DNA from: Actinoplanes aureus
GTDB taxonomy: Bacteria > Actinomycetota > Actinomycetes > Mycobacteriales > Micromonosporaceae
NCBI RefSeq assembly: GCF_015704865.1
Contig: NZ_JADQTO010000005.1
Location: 480,691 to 544,690 of the forward strand
Direction: 5' to 3'
Length of the DNA stretch: 64,000 nt
Shown here: piece by piece, positions 27,204-36,005 of the stretch
Position numbering within the stretch: the first letter of the stretch is position 1
Layout: every line of letters begins with the position of its first letter
Translations under genes and position numbers: made by a program
Notes under the pieces: model-generated
The model's database searches: none
The model's input: only the letters and a program-made list of their open reading frames with translations
What the model was told of the DNA's origin: nothing

Positions 27204-28162
27204 GGGAGCAGCTTCTCCAGGTCCGGCGTGCCGGAGAAGATGCCGTCGCCCTCGCCGAGCTTGGCCAGGGTCTGGACCGAGGGCTCGTTGATCTGGGTGG
27301 GCCACTTCGGCAGGACCAGCTTGGCGCCGAGCGCGGCGTCGATCTTGGTGTAGGTGCTGAGGACGGTCCGGACCTCTTCCGGGTTCGCGTCGGCGTACGC
27401 GAGCGACTCGTTGACCGCCTCGGTGAAGCGCTTGACCAGGTCGGCGTCGTCGGCGAGCAGCTTCGTGGAGGTGAAGTACGCGGCCACGGTCAGGTCGTCC
27501 GCGGCGTCCACGAACGTCGAGGCCACCTCCCGGCCGCCGGCCGCCTTGATGGTGGACAGCTGCGGCTCGACCACCCACGCCGCGTCGACGTCGCCCTTCT
27601 CCAGCGCCGCCTGCATGTTCGGGAACGGCATCTCGACGAAGTTGACGTTCGCACCGTCGCCGCCGGCCTTGCGCACCGACTCGCGGGTCACCGTGTCACC
27701 GATGTTCTTCAGCGTGTTGACCGAGACCTTCTTGCCGACCAGGTCGGCCGCGGTCTTGATCGGGCTGTCCTTGGTCACCACCACGGCGCCGAAGTCCTTG
27801 CCCTGCTCACCGGTGGAGGCGACACCGGCGGCCACCGTCTTGATCGGCACGTTCTTGGTCTGCGCGATCATGAGCGAGGTGAAGTTGCTGAAGCCGAACT
27901 GGAACTGGCCGCTCACCACACCGGGGACGATCGCCGCGCCGCCCTGCCCGGACTCCATGGTCAGCTCGATGTTCCGGTTCTTGAAGAACCCCTTCTGCTG
28001 ACCGAGATAGATCGGGGCCACGTCGATGATGGGGATGACCCCGACCTTCACCTTGTCGACGCCGCCCGAGTCGCCCGAGCTGCCCGAGTCGCTGGACGTG
28101 CCACATGCCGCCAGTGAACCGGCCAGCGCCAATGCCGCCATCCCCGAGAGAAGACGCCGCAT
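27200..28162 (-). CDS. ABC transporter substrate-binding lipoprotein (SsuA/THI5/NMT1-like)
   Basis: 320 residues with a lipoprotein signal ending LAAC-GTSS (Cys20). The mature region has KVGVIPIIDVAPIYLGQQKGFF and a GGAAIVPGVVSGQFQFGF segment typical of NMT1/SsuA binding proteins. The IclR regulator next door is of the PcaR/PobR type, so an aromatic acid or related carbon source is a reasonable ligand. Sulfonates and pyrimidine precursors remain possible. First gene of the minus-strand operon. Confidence 0.88.
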   Translation of the reverse strand: MRRLLSGMAALALAGSLAACGTSSDSGSSGDSGGVDKVKVGVIPIIDVAPIYLGQQKGFFKNRNIELTMESGQGGAAIVPGVVSGQFQFGFSNFTSLMIAQTKNVPIKTVAAGVASTGEQGKDFGAVVVTKDSPIKTAADLVGKKVSVNTLKNIGDTVTRESVRKAGGDGANVNFVEMPFPNMQAALEKGDVDAAWVVEPQLSTIKAAGGREVASTFVDAADDLTVAAYFTSTKLLADDADLVKRFTEAVNESLAYADANPEEVRTVLSTYTKIDAALGAKLVLPKWPTQINEPSVQTLAKLGEGDGIFSGTPDLEKLLP

Positions 28163-28192
28163 ATCTGCTCCTTAGAATTCTGTGCGCTCTAC

Positions 28193-28223
28193 GAACAAGA
28201 GTTCTCATGAAGAACGCTATGAT
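28193..28223. promoter_or_regulatory. candidate IclR operator with three GAAC/GTTC half-sites
   Basis: GAAC (28193-28196), GTTC (28201-28204) and GAAC (28212-28215) form a triple half-site array. The inner pair gives GTTCT-N5-AGAAC. A TATGAT hexamer follows at 28218-28223, pointing toward the IclR gene. PcaU/PobR-type IclR regulators bind arrays of three short repeats between divergent genes, so this is a plausible site for auto-control and control of the transporter. Confidence 0.5.
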
Positions 28224-28262
28224 GTGCCCCGTGTCACGTCAACGATTGGTCTCGATCATCTG

Positions 28263-29048
28263 ATGCCGCGGGAACCGTACTACGTCCAATCGCTCGAGCG
28301 GGGGCTCGCGGTGATCCGTGCATTCGACGCACAACATCGCGAACTGACGCTCAGTGACGTCGCGCGGGCCTGCGGTCTGACCCGCGCCGCGGCGCGGCGA
28401 TTTCTGCTCACTCTTACCGATCTGGGGTACGTGCGGACCGACGGCCGGCTGTTCTCCCTGGCCCCGCGGGTACTCGAGCTCGGCTACGCGTACCTGTCCA
28501 GCCAGTCCCTGCCCGAGGTCGCCGAGCCGCACCTGGAGCGCCTGGTCGCCGAGGTGCGCGAGTCGTCGTCGATGTCGGTGCTCGACGGTGACGACATCGT
28601 CTACGTCGCTCGCGTCCCAACCAGCAGGATCATGCGGGTCGCGATCAACGTCGGCACCCGCTTCCCGGCGTACGCGACCGCCATGGGCCGGGTGCTGCTC
28701 GCCGCCCTGCCGTGCGAGGAACTTGAGGCGTACCTCACACGCGCCAAGCTGGAGCCGCTCACCGACCGCACCGTCCACTCGCCTGCCGCGCTGCGTGCCG
28801 AACTCGACCGGGTACGCGCGGACGGCCACGCCATCGTCGACCAGGAGCTGGAGGAGGGCCTGCGGGCGATCGCCGCGCCGGTCCGGGACCGCAGCGGTGC
28901 CGCCGCCGGGGCGGTAAACGTCTCGGTGCACGCCGCCCGGGCCACCGTCGACGAGATCCGCGAACGGCTGCTGCCACCGTTGCTCGCCGCCACCGCCGCC
29001 ATCGAGGCCGACCTGCGGATCGCCGCCCCGAACCGCTCCGTACTCTGA
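28263..29048 (+). CDS. IclR-family transcriptional regulator (PcaR/PobR-like)
   Basis: 261 residues from the ATG at 28263 (MPREPYYVQSLERGL). An upstream in-frame GTG at 28224 is possible. N-terminal winged HTH at about 8-70 (LTLSDVARACGLTRAAARRFL). C-terminal IclR effector domain at about 80-255, with YVARVPTSRIMRVAINVGTRFPAYATAMGR and an ELEEGLRAIAAPVRD stretch. The subgroup regulates aromatic acid catabolism such as the beta-ketoadipate pathway. It is divergent from the ABC transporter operon, its likely target. Confidence 0.9.
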   Translation: MPREPYYVQSLERGLAVIRAFDAQHRELTLSDVARACGLTRAAARRFLLTLTDLGYVRTDGRLFSLAPRVLELGYAYLSSQSLPEVAEPHLERLVAEVRESSSMSVLDGDDIVYVARVPTSRIMRVAINVGTRFPAYATAMGRVLLAALPCEELEAYLTRAKLEPLTDRTVHSPAALRAELDRVRADGHAIVDQELEEGLRAIAAPVRDRSGAAAGAVNVSVHAARATVDEIRERLLPPLLAATAAIEADLRIAAPNRSVL

Positions 29049-29054
29049 ACCGCC

Positions 29055-30365
29055 GTGCTCAAGAAGATCGTGGCGGGCACCGCGGTGAGCCTGCTGGTCG
29101 CCGCGCTGGTGCTGGCCGGGCTGACCCGGCCATGGCAGCGGCCGCAGCCGGTCGGTGAGGTGGTCCCGGGCGGCCTGACCCTGCCGTACCTGTGGCAGGC
29201 CACCGTGCGGATGGACCCGCCCGGCCCGGTGTCGGTGCTGATCGGCGGCGACACCAGCGGCTTCCAGGGCAGCGACATCTACGACTCGGAAGGCAAGATC
29301 GCCGCGGTCGGCCGGGACGGTGACTACCGCACCCTGCTCTACGGCGGAAAGAACAGCATCATGGCCGGCGAGGACGTGCTGCTCTCCCCGGACGGCCGCC
29401 GCGCCGCCCAGGAGTACCTGATCGGCTCCACCGCGAACCAGACCGGGCTCGACATCGTCGATCTGACCACCGGTCGCAGCACGATCTATCACGGCGGGCA
29501 GCCGGAGGGCCGATGCTGCGTGCCGGTCGCCTGGGCGCCGGACGGCCGGTCCATGCTCGTCGAGGTCTACGACGACTACCCCGAGGACGGCGAGGCGACG
29601 GTCCGGCCGGCCCTGCTCGACCTCGGCAGCGATCGGGTCACCGTCCTCGGCGCGAGCCACTCCGCCTGGGAGCGTCTGCGGACCGCGTCGCGGGGCGCGT
29701 TCTCGCCGGACGGGCAGCGCGTCGTCCTGACCGAGGGCGGCACGGTACGGCTGCTGGACCGTACCGGCCGGGTGGTCTGGAGCACCGAGCTGGAGGGGAA
29801 CCGGTATCTGGCCGGGGCCGGGGCTTTCAGCCCGGACGGCACCCGGATCGCGATCGCGGATCTGAACGGCTGCCTCACCGAGTGCGACCGGGACGCGCTC
29901 GCCGCCCGCGAGTGGAGCTTCAGCTACCTGGACGCCGCCACCGGCCGCCCGGCCGCCGGCCCGCGCCTGCCCGTGGTCACCGGGTCCGCGGTCCGCGCGC
30001 TCGGCTGGAGCCGGGGACGCGACCTCGTCGTGCTCCGCCACCAGCCGGAGGACGACGCGTACCGGGCGAGCGACGACGAGTACTGGAACGACACCGGCTG
30101 GGAGGAGACCGGGCACATCACGCTGCTCGCGCTGGAACCGGGCGGCGGTACGCGTACCCTGCTCGACCCGCCCGACGGCGTACTGACCATGGACGTCGCC
30201 CGCGACCTGCTCGAGGCCGGCCGCTTCGGCGGACCCACCCCGCGGGCAGCTCCGTTCCCCGCCCGCGGCGTCATCGGCGTGGCCCTGGTCCCGATCGTCG
30301 CGCTGACCCTCGGCGCCGCGGGGCTCGTCCTGCTCGTCGTACGCCGGGTGCGCCGCCGCAGCTGA
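29055..30365 (+). CDS. membrane-anchored WD40/TolB-like beta-propeller protein
   Basis: 436 residues, GTG start 6 nt after the IclR stop; no good ribosome site, so translation may be coupled. An N-terminal TM helix (about 5-23, VAGTAVSLLVAALVLAGL), propeller repeats with LLSPDGRRAA, AWAPDGRSMLV, GAFSPDGQRVVL and GAFSPDGTRIAIA, and a C-terminal TM helix (about 408-430) before a basic tail. The propeller should lie outside the membrane. Function unknown. A link to the IclR gene is positional only. Confidence 0.78.
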   Translation: MLKKIVAGTAVSLLVAALVLAGLTRPWQRPQPVGEVVPGGLTLPYLWQATVRMDPPGPVSVLIGGDTSGFQGSDIYDSEGKIAAVGRDGDYRTLLYGGKNSIMAGEDVLLSPDGRRAAQEYLIGSTANQTGLDIVDLTTGRSTIYHGGQPEGRCCVPVAWAPDGRSMLVEVYDDYPEDGEATVRPALLDLGSDRVTVLGASHSAWERLRTASRGAFSPDGQRVVLTEGGTVRLLDRTGRVVWSTELEGNRYLAGAGAFSPDGTRIAIADLNGCLTECDRDALAAREWSFSYLDAATGRPAAGPRLPVVTGSAVRALGWSRGRDLVVLRHQPEDDAYRASDDEYWNDTGWEETGHITLLALEPGGGTRTLLDPPDGVLTMDVARDLLEAGRFGGPTPRAAPFPARGVIGVALVPIVALTLGAAGLVLLVVRRVRRRS

Positions 30366-30366
30366 C

Positions 30367-31800
30367 TCAGGCCGTGTGCTGGTACGCCGTACCGGGAATC
30401 TTCTTGGCGGCGTACATCGCCGCGTCCGCGCGCCGCAGCAGCTCGACCGGATCCTCGCCGGCGACGCCGCAGGCGAGCCCAATGCTGGCCCGGATCGGCC
30501 GCACCCGGTCGCGTCGCAGCCGGTCCGCGATCGCCTCGGCGGTCCGGCTCGCCTCGGCGCGGTCCGCGCCCTCCAGCACCAGCACGAACTCGTCGCCGCC
30601 GAGCCGGGCCGCGGTGTCACCGGGCCGCACGCACTCGCGCAGCACCCCGGCGACCGTCGCCAGCAGCGCGTCACCGGCCTCGTGCCCGAACGTGTCGTTG
30701 ACCTGCTTGAAGCCGTCCAGGTCGAGCAGCGCCACGGTCACCGGGCCGGGGCCGGCCAGCGCCTCCGTCAGCCGCCGCTGGAACAGCGCCCGGTTGGCCA
30801 GGCCGGTCAGCGCGTCGTGCGACGCCGCGTGGTTCACCTGGGCCAGCAGCCGGCTGTTGTCACGCAGCGCCGAGATCTGCCGGACCACCACCACCGCGGT
30901 CAGGGCGACCCCGCAGGACGCCACCACCACGATGTCGTCGCCGCCGGTCCAGGCCTCCCACAGCAGCAACCCGTCCACCCCGGCGACCGCCGCGTACGGC
31001 AGCAGGCTGTACGGACGCCGGCGCTTGCGGGCAGCCCGGCCGCGGGCCGCCGCCGGCGAACGCCCTTGCGCCCGGGCCGCCAGTGCCGCCAGGCAGAACA
31101 CGGCCGGCAGGTGCACCTGCCCCACGTAGAACCGCTCGTCGGCGGCGGCCACCACCGGCTGGAGCATGGGCGCCAGGGCACCGATCAGGACACCGGCCGC
31201 GAGCAGGCGCAGACCGCGCTCGTCGATCGCCGAGTAGTCGGCCAGCACCGCCTTGGCGAGCGCGAACACCGCGAGGATCGCCAGCACCGCCAGGGCCAGC
31301 GACGCGAGAACCGGAGGGGTGACGCCGGCGGCGATCGCCTGCCGGGTGCCGAAGTGCCAGATGTACACGGCCGCCGCGAGCGCGACGCTGCCGGCGTCCA
31401 GGACCACCCGGGCCAGCGCGCCGCGCTGCTCACCGCCGACCGGCAGCCGGCTGAGGGCGTAGCTGAGGCAGAGCAGCGCGACGCCGTCGAAGACCAGCAT
31501 CAGCGGCCCGGTGTACGAGGCTCGCGAACCAGGATGGGTGAGCACGTCCACGGCCTGTGCGGTCTGCCCGGCGCCGATCAGCAACGGCACCGCCGACAGG
31601 TGACGCCAGAACCGCCGGGTCGGCGCCGGCAGCTCCGGCTTGCGCGCGGTCGACCAGAAGATCGCCGCGACCAGCGGACCGTAGAGCGGGATGGTGATCC
31701 ACAACAGTTCCGGCGGACCGACGGGGTGCACCAGGTTGACCGCGAACCAGGTCGCGGCCATGGCGAAGAGGCCAAGGCAGGCCCGCGTCATCACATCCAT
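30367..31800 (-). CDS. membrane diguanylate cyclase (GGDEF)
   Basis: 477 residues from the ATG at 31800. The first 300 residues contain about eight or nine TM helices with no recognised sensor family. The C-terminal GGDEF domain has FKQVNDTFGHEAGD, an intact LGGDEFVLV at about 400-408 and an RPGD inhibitory I-site five residues before it. It makes cyclic di-GMP from two GTP and is probably product-inhibited. It is divergent from a GADEF-EAL gene, giving a synthesis/breakdown pair. Confidence 0.92.
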   Translation of the reverse strand: MDVMTRACLGLFAMAATWFAVNLVHPVGPPELLWITIPLYGPLVAAIFWSTARKPELPAPTRRFWRHLSAVPLLIGAGQTAQAVDVLTHPGSRASYTGPLMLVFDGVALLCLSYALSRLPVGGEQRGALARVVLDAGSVALAAAVYIWHFGTRQAIAAGVTPPVLASLALAVLAILAVFALAKAVLADYSAIDERGLRLLAAGVLIGALAPMLQPVVAAADERFYVGQVHLPAVFCLAALAARAQGRSPAAARGRAARKRRRPYSLLPYAAVAGVDGLLLWEAWTGGDDIVVVASCGVALTAVVVVRQISALRDNSRLLAQVNHAASHDALTGLANRALFQRRLTEALAGPGPVTVALLDLDGFKQVNDTFGHEAGDALLATVAGVLRECVRPGDTAARLGGDEFVLVLEGADRAEASRTAEAIADRLRRDRVRPIRASIGLACGVAGEDPVELLRRADAAMYAAKKIPGTAYQHTA

Positions 31801-31881
31801 CTCGCCGCCCTCTTCGGCAGCCGGCGGGCCGACATGAGGACCAGGCCTCAACTTCGCGGATCACTCGCCGAAAGACAAACT

Positions 31882-34104
31882 GTGACGGACTTCCGGCTCC
31901 GCCCCTGGTGGCGTCTGTGGCTGGCCGCGGGGATCGCCGCCGCGGTGGCCTACGCGCTGCTGCCGTACGGCTGGCTGTCCGTTGCCGTCTCCACGACGGT
32001 CTCGGCCGGATCGTGCGCGCTGATGGTGGCCGGCGTTCGCGCGTACCGGCCGGCTTCGCGGAACCTGTGGTACGTCTTCGCCGCCGGAATCGCCCTGTGG
32101 GTGCTCGGCGACCTGATCTACGCCTGGCAGCTGCTCGTACTGCGGGATCTGCCGTACCCCTCCTGGGCGGACGCCTGCTACCTGGGCGCCTATCCGTTGC
32201 TGACGTTGGCCCTGTTCCGGCTCACCCGCCAGGGCAGCGTCCGGTCCGGCAGTCTGATCGACTCGGCGATCATCGCGGTCGCGGTCGGCATCGCCTACTG
32301 GACGTTCCTGATCGAGCCGGTTGTCACGGACACCACGACACCGCCGCTCGTCCGTACGGCGGCCGCGGCCAACCTCATCGTCGGCGTGCTGCTCTGCGCG
32401 GTGATCACCCCGATCCTGCTCCGGCGCGGATCCCGTACTCCCAGTCTCTGGCTGCTGACCGCGGGCAGCGCGATCACCCTCGCGTGCAACATCGGGTACG
32501 CCCTGCTGCCGGCGGCGCTGTCATACACCGGCCAGCTGGTCTTCGCCGGCTACCTGACCGCGTACGCGTTCTGGGCCGCGGCGGCGCTGCACCCGTCGAT
32601 GAGCCGCCCAGCGATCGGTACGGGCGAGACCCTCGGCCGCAGCCGCCTCATCGTTCTGACCGCCTCGATGCTGATGGTCCCGGCGATCCTGCTGGTGCAG
32701 GGCGAACGGGCGGGCGGCGAGCTGAGCTGGGCCGTCATCGGCGTCGGCTCGATGGCTCTGTTCGTGCTGGTCGCGACCCGGATGTCCGGCTACATCGCCC
32801 GGGTCGACACGCAGGCCCGGCAGCTGCGCGAACTCGCGATGCGCGACGACCTGACCGGCCTGCCGAACCGGCGCGACCTGGAACGGCGGGCCGCCGAAGC
32901 GGTCGCCGACGGCAACTGCCAGCTCGTCATGATCGATCTGGCCGGGTTCAAGCACGTCAACGACCGGCTCGGCCGCGCGGTCGGTGACCAGGCCCTGATC
33001 GCAGTCGCCGGGCTGCTGCACGAATGCGTCCGCGAGGGGGACGTGGTGGCCCGGATGGGCGCCGACGAATTCGCCGTGCTGGTCCGCGACACGCTGCCCG
33101 GCGACGGCGACACCGTCTCCACCCGGCTCATGGAGATGCTGCGCCGTCCGGTGCAGGCCGGCGAGCACGAGCTGCTGCTCAACGCGCGGCTCGGCGTCGC
33201 CGAGGCCACCGGCGACATCAACGCGATCGAGCTGATCCGCCGGGCCGACACCGCGCGTTACGCGGCGAAGGCCACCGGCGGGCAACTCGTGGCGTACGGC
33301 TGCGAGCTCGACGAACGCGCGGAAGCCGCCGAGCGGCTCGGTGCCGACCTGCGGCACAGCCTGGACGACGGCGACTTCCGGGTCTTCTACCAGCCCATCG
33401 TCGAACTGCGCGGCGGCCGGATCGCGGCCGTCGAGGCCCTGGTCAGGTGGGACCACCCGGTACGCGGCCCGGTCAGTCCCGCCGCGTTCATCCCGGTCGC
33501 CGAGGACAACGGGCTCATCGTCGAGCTGGGGGAGTGGGTGATGCGGACCGCCTGCCGGCAGTTCGCCACCTGGTGCCACGAGCTGGGCGACCGCGCCCCG
33601 GAGTACGTCAGCGTCAACGTCTCCGCCCGCCAGCTCAACGAACCCGGCTTCCCGGACGTCGTGATCGGCATCCTGGCCGAGACCGGTGTCGCCCCGAACG
33701 CGCTGCTCGTCGAGGTGACCGAGACCGCCCTGTTCGCCGGCCAGACCGCGATCGAGGCGGTGGAGACCCTGCACCGGTCCGGGATCGGGATAGCCCTCGA
33801 CGACTTCGGCACCGGGCACTCCTCGCTGGGCCTGCTGCGTACCGTGCCGGTCGACGTGCTGAAGGTGGACAAGTCGTTCGTCGACGAGATCACCACGGCC
33901 GGCCGCCGCGCCGTCATCGTCGACGCGCTGATCCACGTGAGCAACGGCCTCGGCCTGCGCGCCGTCGCCGAGGGCGTGGAGACCGCCGAACAGGCCGCCT
34001 ACCTGCGCGACCTCGGCTACCCGTACGCACAGGGCTACCACTTCGGCCGTCCGGTGCCGGAACCCAGCTTCGAGCCGTACGTGGAGCCCGCCGTCCGGCT
34101 GTGA
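31882..34104 (+). CDS. membrane GGDEF-EAL protein, probable c-di-GMP phosphodiesterase
   Basis: 740 residues if started at the GTG at 31882; an ATG at 31834 would add 16 residues. Neither has a strong ribosome site. The N-terminal part has about nine TM helices. The GGDEF domain reads RMGADEF (about 391-397), a degenerate active site with an REGD I-site retained, so it probably binds GTP or c-di-GMP as a sensor. The EAL domain from about 485 is complete: EALVRW (about 518), NVSARQL, EVTETA, LDDFGTGHSS, KVDKSFV, AEGVET. It should hydrolyse c-di-GMP to pGpG. Confidence 0.92.
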   Translation: MTDFRLRPWWRLWLAAGIAAAVAYALLPYGWLSVAVSTTVSAGSCALMVAGVRAYRPASRNLWYVFAAGIALWVLGDLIYAWQLLVLRDLPYPSWADACYLGAYPLLTLALFRLTRQGSVRSGSLIDSAIIAVAVGIAYWTFLIEPVVTDTTTPPLVRTAAAANLIVGVLLCAVITPILLRRGSRTPSLWLLTAGSAITLACNIGYALLPAALSYTGQLVFAGYLTAYAFWAAAALHPSMSRPAIGTGETLGRSRLIVLTASMLMVPAILLVQGERAGGELSWAVIGVGSMALFVLVATRMSGYIARVDTQARQLRELAMRDDLTGLPNRRDLERRAAEAVADGNCQLVMIDLAGFKHVNDRLGRAVGDQALIAVAGLLHECVREGDVVARMGADEFAVLVRDTLPGDGDTVSTRLMEMLRRPVQAGEHELLLNARLGVAEATGDINAIELIRRADTARYAAKATGGQLVAYGCELDERAEAAERLGADLRHSLDDGDFRVFYQPIVELRGGRIAAVEALVRWDHPVRGPVSPAAFIPVAEDNGLIVELGEWVMRTACRQFATWCHELGDRAPEYVSVNVSARQLNEPGFPDVVIGILAETGVAPNALLVEVTETALFAGQTAIEAVETLHRSGIGIALDDFGTGHSSLGLLRTVPVDVLKVDKSFVDEITTAGRRAVIVDALIHVSNGLGLRAVAEGVETAEQAAYLRDLGYPYAQGYHFGRPVPEPSFEPYVEPAVRL

Positions 34105-34168
34105 CCCTGGCGATCAGCGGTGCTGACGCCGTGGCAGCAGCCGGCCGGCCGCGGCGAGGGCCAGGGCG

Positions 34169-34294
34169 ATCCCGGCCTCCGGCCACATCCGGCGCCGGCC
34201 CGACCCCTCGGACAAGCGCGCCAGCGTCGTCGAGCTCACCGACAGCGGCCGGGCCGTCAATAGGGCCCGACGACGAACGCGGCGCCGCTGCTGA
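34169..34294 (+). pseudogene. remnant of a MarR-family regulator (wing and following helix only)
   Basis: In the frame starting at 34169 the sequence reads SGHIRRRPDPSDKRASVV then ELTDSGRAV, the beta-wing and start of the dimer helix of MarR proteins. The HTH upstream and the C-terminal helices are missing, and a TGA follows at 34292. It overlaps the 3' end of the opposite-strand TIG gene. It is a decayed fragment, not a working gene. Confidence 0.6.
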
Positions 34295-35492
34295 TGATCG
34301 ACGGATTCGCGCCGACGGCGCCCAGTGAACCGTCCTGCACCACCGTCAGGATGTAGGCGTCCTCGGCTATCGGGACACCCTGCGACCCGCTGGTGGTCGG
34401 GTTGAGCTTGCTCGCGGCCAGGTCAAGGTCGCAGACCAGCTGGGTGTCGCTCACCACCATGCCGACGACGCACTCGGCCACGCCTCGATTGGTCGCGGAG
34501 TTGTAGGCGCCCTCGACGAGGAAGACATGCGCCAGAGCACTCGTCGGATCGCCGCCGGTCGGTTCGAAGTCGAGCGGCGAGAAGCCCGCGCCGGTGACAT
34601 CGATGGTGACCATGGTGCCTACGGCGCCGGTGTTCGGCGTGATCGTGATGCCGTTGCTGTAGGAGAACGCGATGGGGGCGTCGGCCGTGGCCGGGTCGCC
34701 GTCCTGAGGCAGGCCGTTGTTGTCGGGATCGAGACTGCTCACCGTGCCACCCGGTGCCGTCACGATCAGCGGCAGGCTGCTGTCCGCGGCCCGCGCCCCG
34801 GTGGTCGCCGTGAAGCTGTTGCCGTTCGCCGCGACCTTGATGTTCGTGAGCGGGATCCCGCCGGCCGTCGCGGTGATCGGAGTCGTGACCGGGGCGAAGC
34901 CGGTGCCGGTGACCGTGATCAGCTGTCCGCCCGCCGCCGGGCTGCTCTTCGGGCTGATCGAGGTGATGGTCGGCTTGAGCGTCAGCGTGTACAGGGCCGT
35001 CGCCAGCAGGGTGCTGGTAGTGGTGCTGTCGCTGTCGTAGGCGCAGACGGCCCACTTGGCCTGCGTCTGCGTCCCGGCCAGCACCAGTCCGCTGGTATTG
35101 AAGTTCTCAGCCTGGTAGGCCGTGGACGGCACTTTGAATACGATCTTCCAGGACGTGACCCGCTTGACATCGGCCGGCTCGACGGTCAGCACACCGGCGG
35201 TCGTCGCCGTACCGGTCGCGGCGATCTGCGCTCTCGCCCTGGCCTTCGCGCTGCAGCTGGTGGATCCCGACCCGATGTACTGGAACTGGACCGCCGGGGC
35301 CGTCGGGAACGGTGCCGGCACCGCCGTGTTCGGAGTGACCGAGCCGATGATCGTTCCACCGCCTCCGCTGGGCCCGAAACTGCTGCTCAGTGACATCGGT
35401 AAGGCGGCCGCCGAGGCCGGCGTTCCGGCGGCCGCCAGTACCGTGGCGGTCACCGCGATCGAGGCGAGCACGGTCTTCACACATGGCGACAT
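34257..35492 (-). CDS. secreted IPT/TIG-domain protein
   Basis: 411 residues from the ATG at 35492, with AGGAGG 11 nt upstream. Signal peptide cleaved near ASA-AA at about 28. An N-terminal beta domain (about 30-170) of unknown family is followed by an IPT/TIG immunoglobulin-like domain (PTITSISPKSSPAAGGQLITVTGTGF, shown here in the motif ISPKSSPAAGG), then a second related domain (TPNTGAVGTMVTIDVTGAGF). TIG domains are found in surface proteins that bind polymers or other proteins. Probably extracellular. No catalytic motif seen. Confidence 0.8.
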   Translation of the reverse strand: MSPCVKTVLASIAVTATVLAAAGTPASAAALPMSLSSSFGPSGGGGTIIGSVTPNTAVPAPFPTAPAVQFQYIGSGSTSCSAKARARAQIAATGTATTAGVLTVEPADVKRVTSWKIVFKVPSTAYQAENFNTSGLVLAGTQTQAKWAVCAYDSDSTTTSTLLATALYTLTLKPTITSISPKSSPAAGGQLITVTGTGFAPVTTPITATAGGIPLTNIKVAANGNSFTATTGARAADSSLPLIVTAPGGTVSSLDPDNNGLPQDGDPATADAPIAFSYSNGITITPNTGAVGTMVTIDVTGAGFSPLDFEPTGGDPTSALAHVFLVEGAYNSATNRGVAECVVGMVVSDTQLVCDLDLAASKLNPTTSGSQGVPIAEDAYILTVVQDGSLGAVGANPSIISSGAAFVVGPY

Positions 35493-35593
35493 GACTACGC
35501 AATCCTCCTGCGGCTCGTTGCGACGCCAGGGGGCCACCAGGCAGCGTAACGTTCAGGTTGGTCCGGAATTGCGAAGAACGTCGAACCGGTCGT

Positions 35594-35965
35594 TCAGCCG
35601 AGGGCTCGGTGCTCGATGAGGCCGACCAGGTTGCCTTCGGTGTCGCGTACGAACGCGTGCACCTCCTCGGTGCCGGACGGGCCGAGCAGGTCGTCGCGGT
35701 GGGTGAAGATCACATGCGGTTCGCTCTCGACCGGTGTGCCGGCCGCTCGCAGCCGTTCGACGGTCGCGTCGACGTCGTCGACCAGGTAGTAGTGCAGCGC
35801 CGGCGGTGCGCCCCGGTCGAGCAGCAGGCGTTGCCCGTCCAGATCGAAGAAGACCAGCCCCGGCGGATCGAACGAGGCGATGGGCGCCGCCCCGAGCAGG
35901 TCGGTGTAGAAGGCGGTGGCGCGCGGCAGGTCCGCGGCGTACTGGGCGATCTGTGCTGCTTTCAC
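35594..35965 (-). CDS. VOC-superfamily (glyoxalase/bleomycin resistance-like) protein
   Basis: 123 residues. GTG at 35965 with GGAGG 9 nt upstream; the TTG at 35971 is too close to that site. Two beta-alpha-beta-beta-beta modules (ATAFYTDLLGAAPIA, LVFFDLDGQRLLL; ALHYYLVDDVDATVERLRAAG, HAFVRDTEGNLVGLIE) fit the single-domain VOC fold, including the last Glu typical of metal ligands. It is an enzyme or binding protein of unknown substrate. It starts 40 bp after the stop of the large conjugation-system operon on the same strand, so it could be its tail gene or an unrelated neighbour. Confidence 0.85.
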   Translation of the reverse strand: MKAAQIAQYAADLPRATAFYTDLLGAAPIASFDPPGLVFFDLDGQRLLLDRGAPPALHYYLVDDVDATVERLRAAGTPVESEPHVIFTHRDDLLGPSGTEEVHAFVRDTEGNLVGLIEHRALG

Positions 35966-36005
35966 GATCAAGGGCCTCCATCGGGCGGGCGTGTCCGCTT
36001 CACGG

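Noticed and set aside
30376..31833. Long 5' extension of the GGDEF-EAL open frame
   Set aside because: It is antisense to a clear GGDEF gene. The real protein begins with TM helices near 31834-31882.
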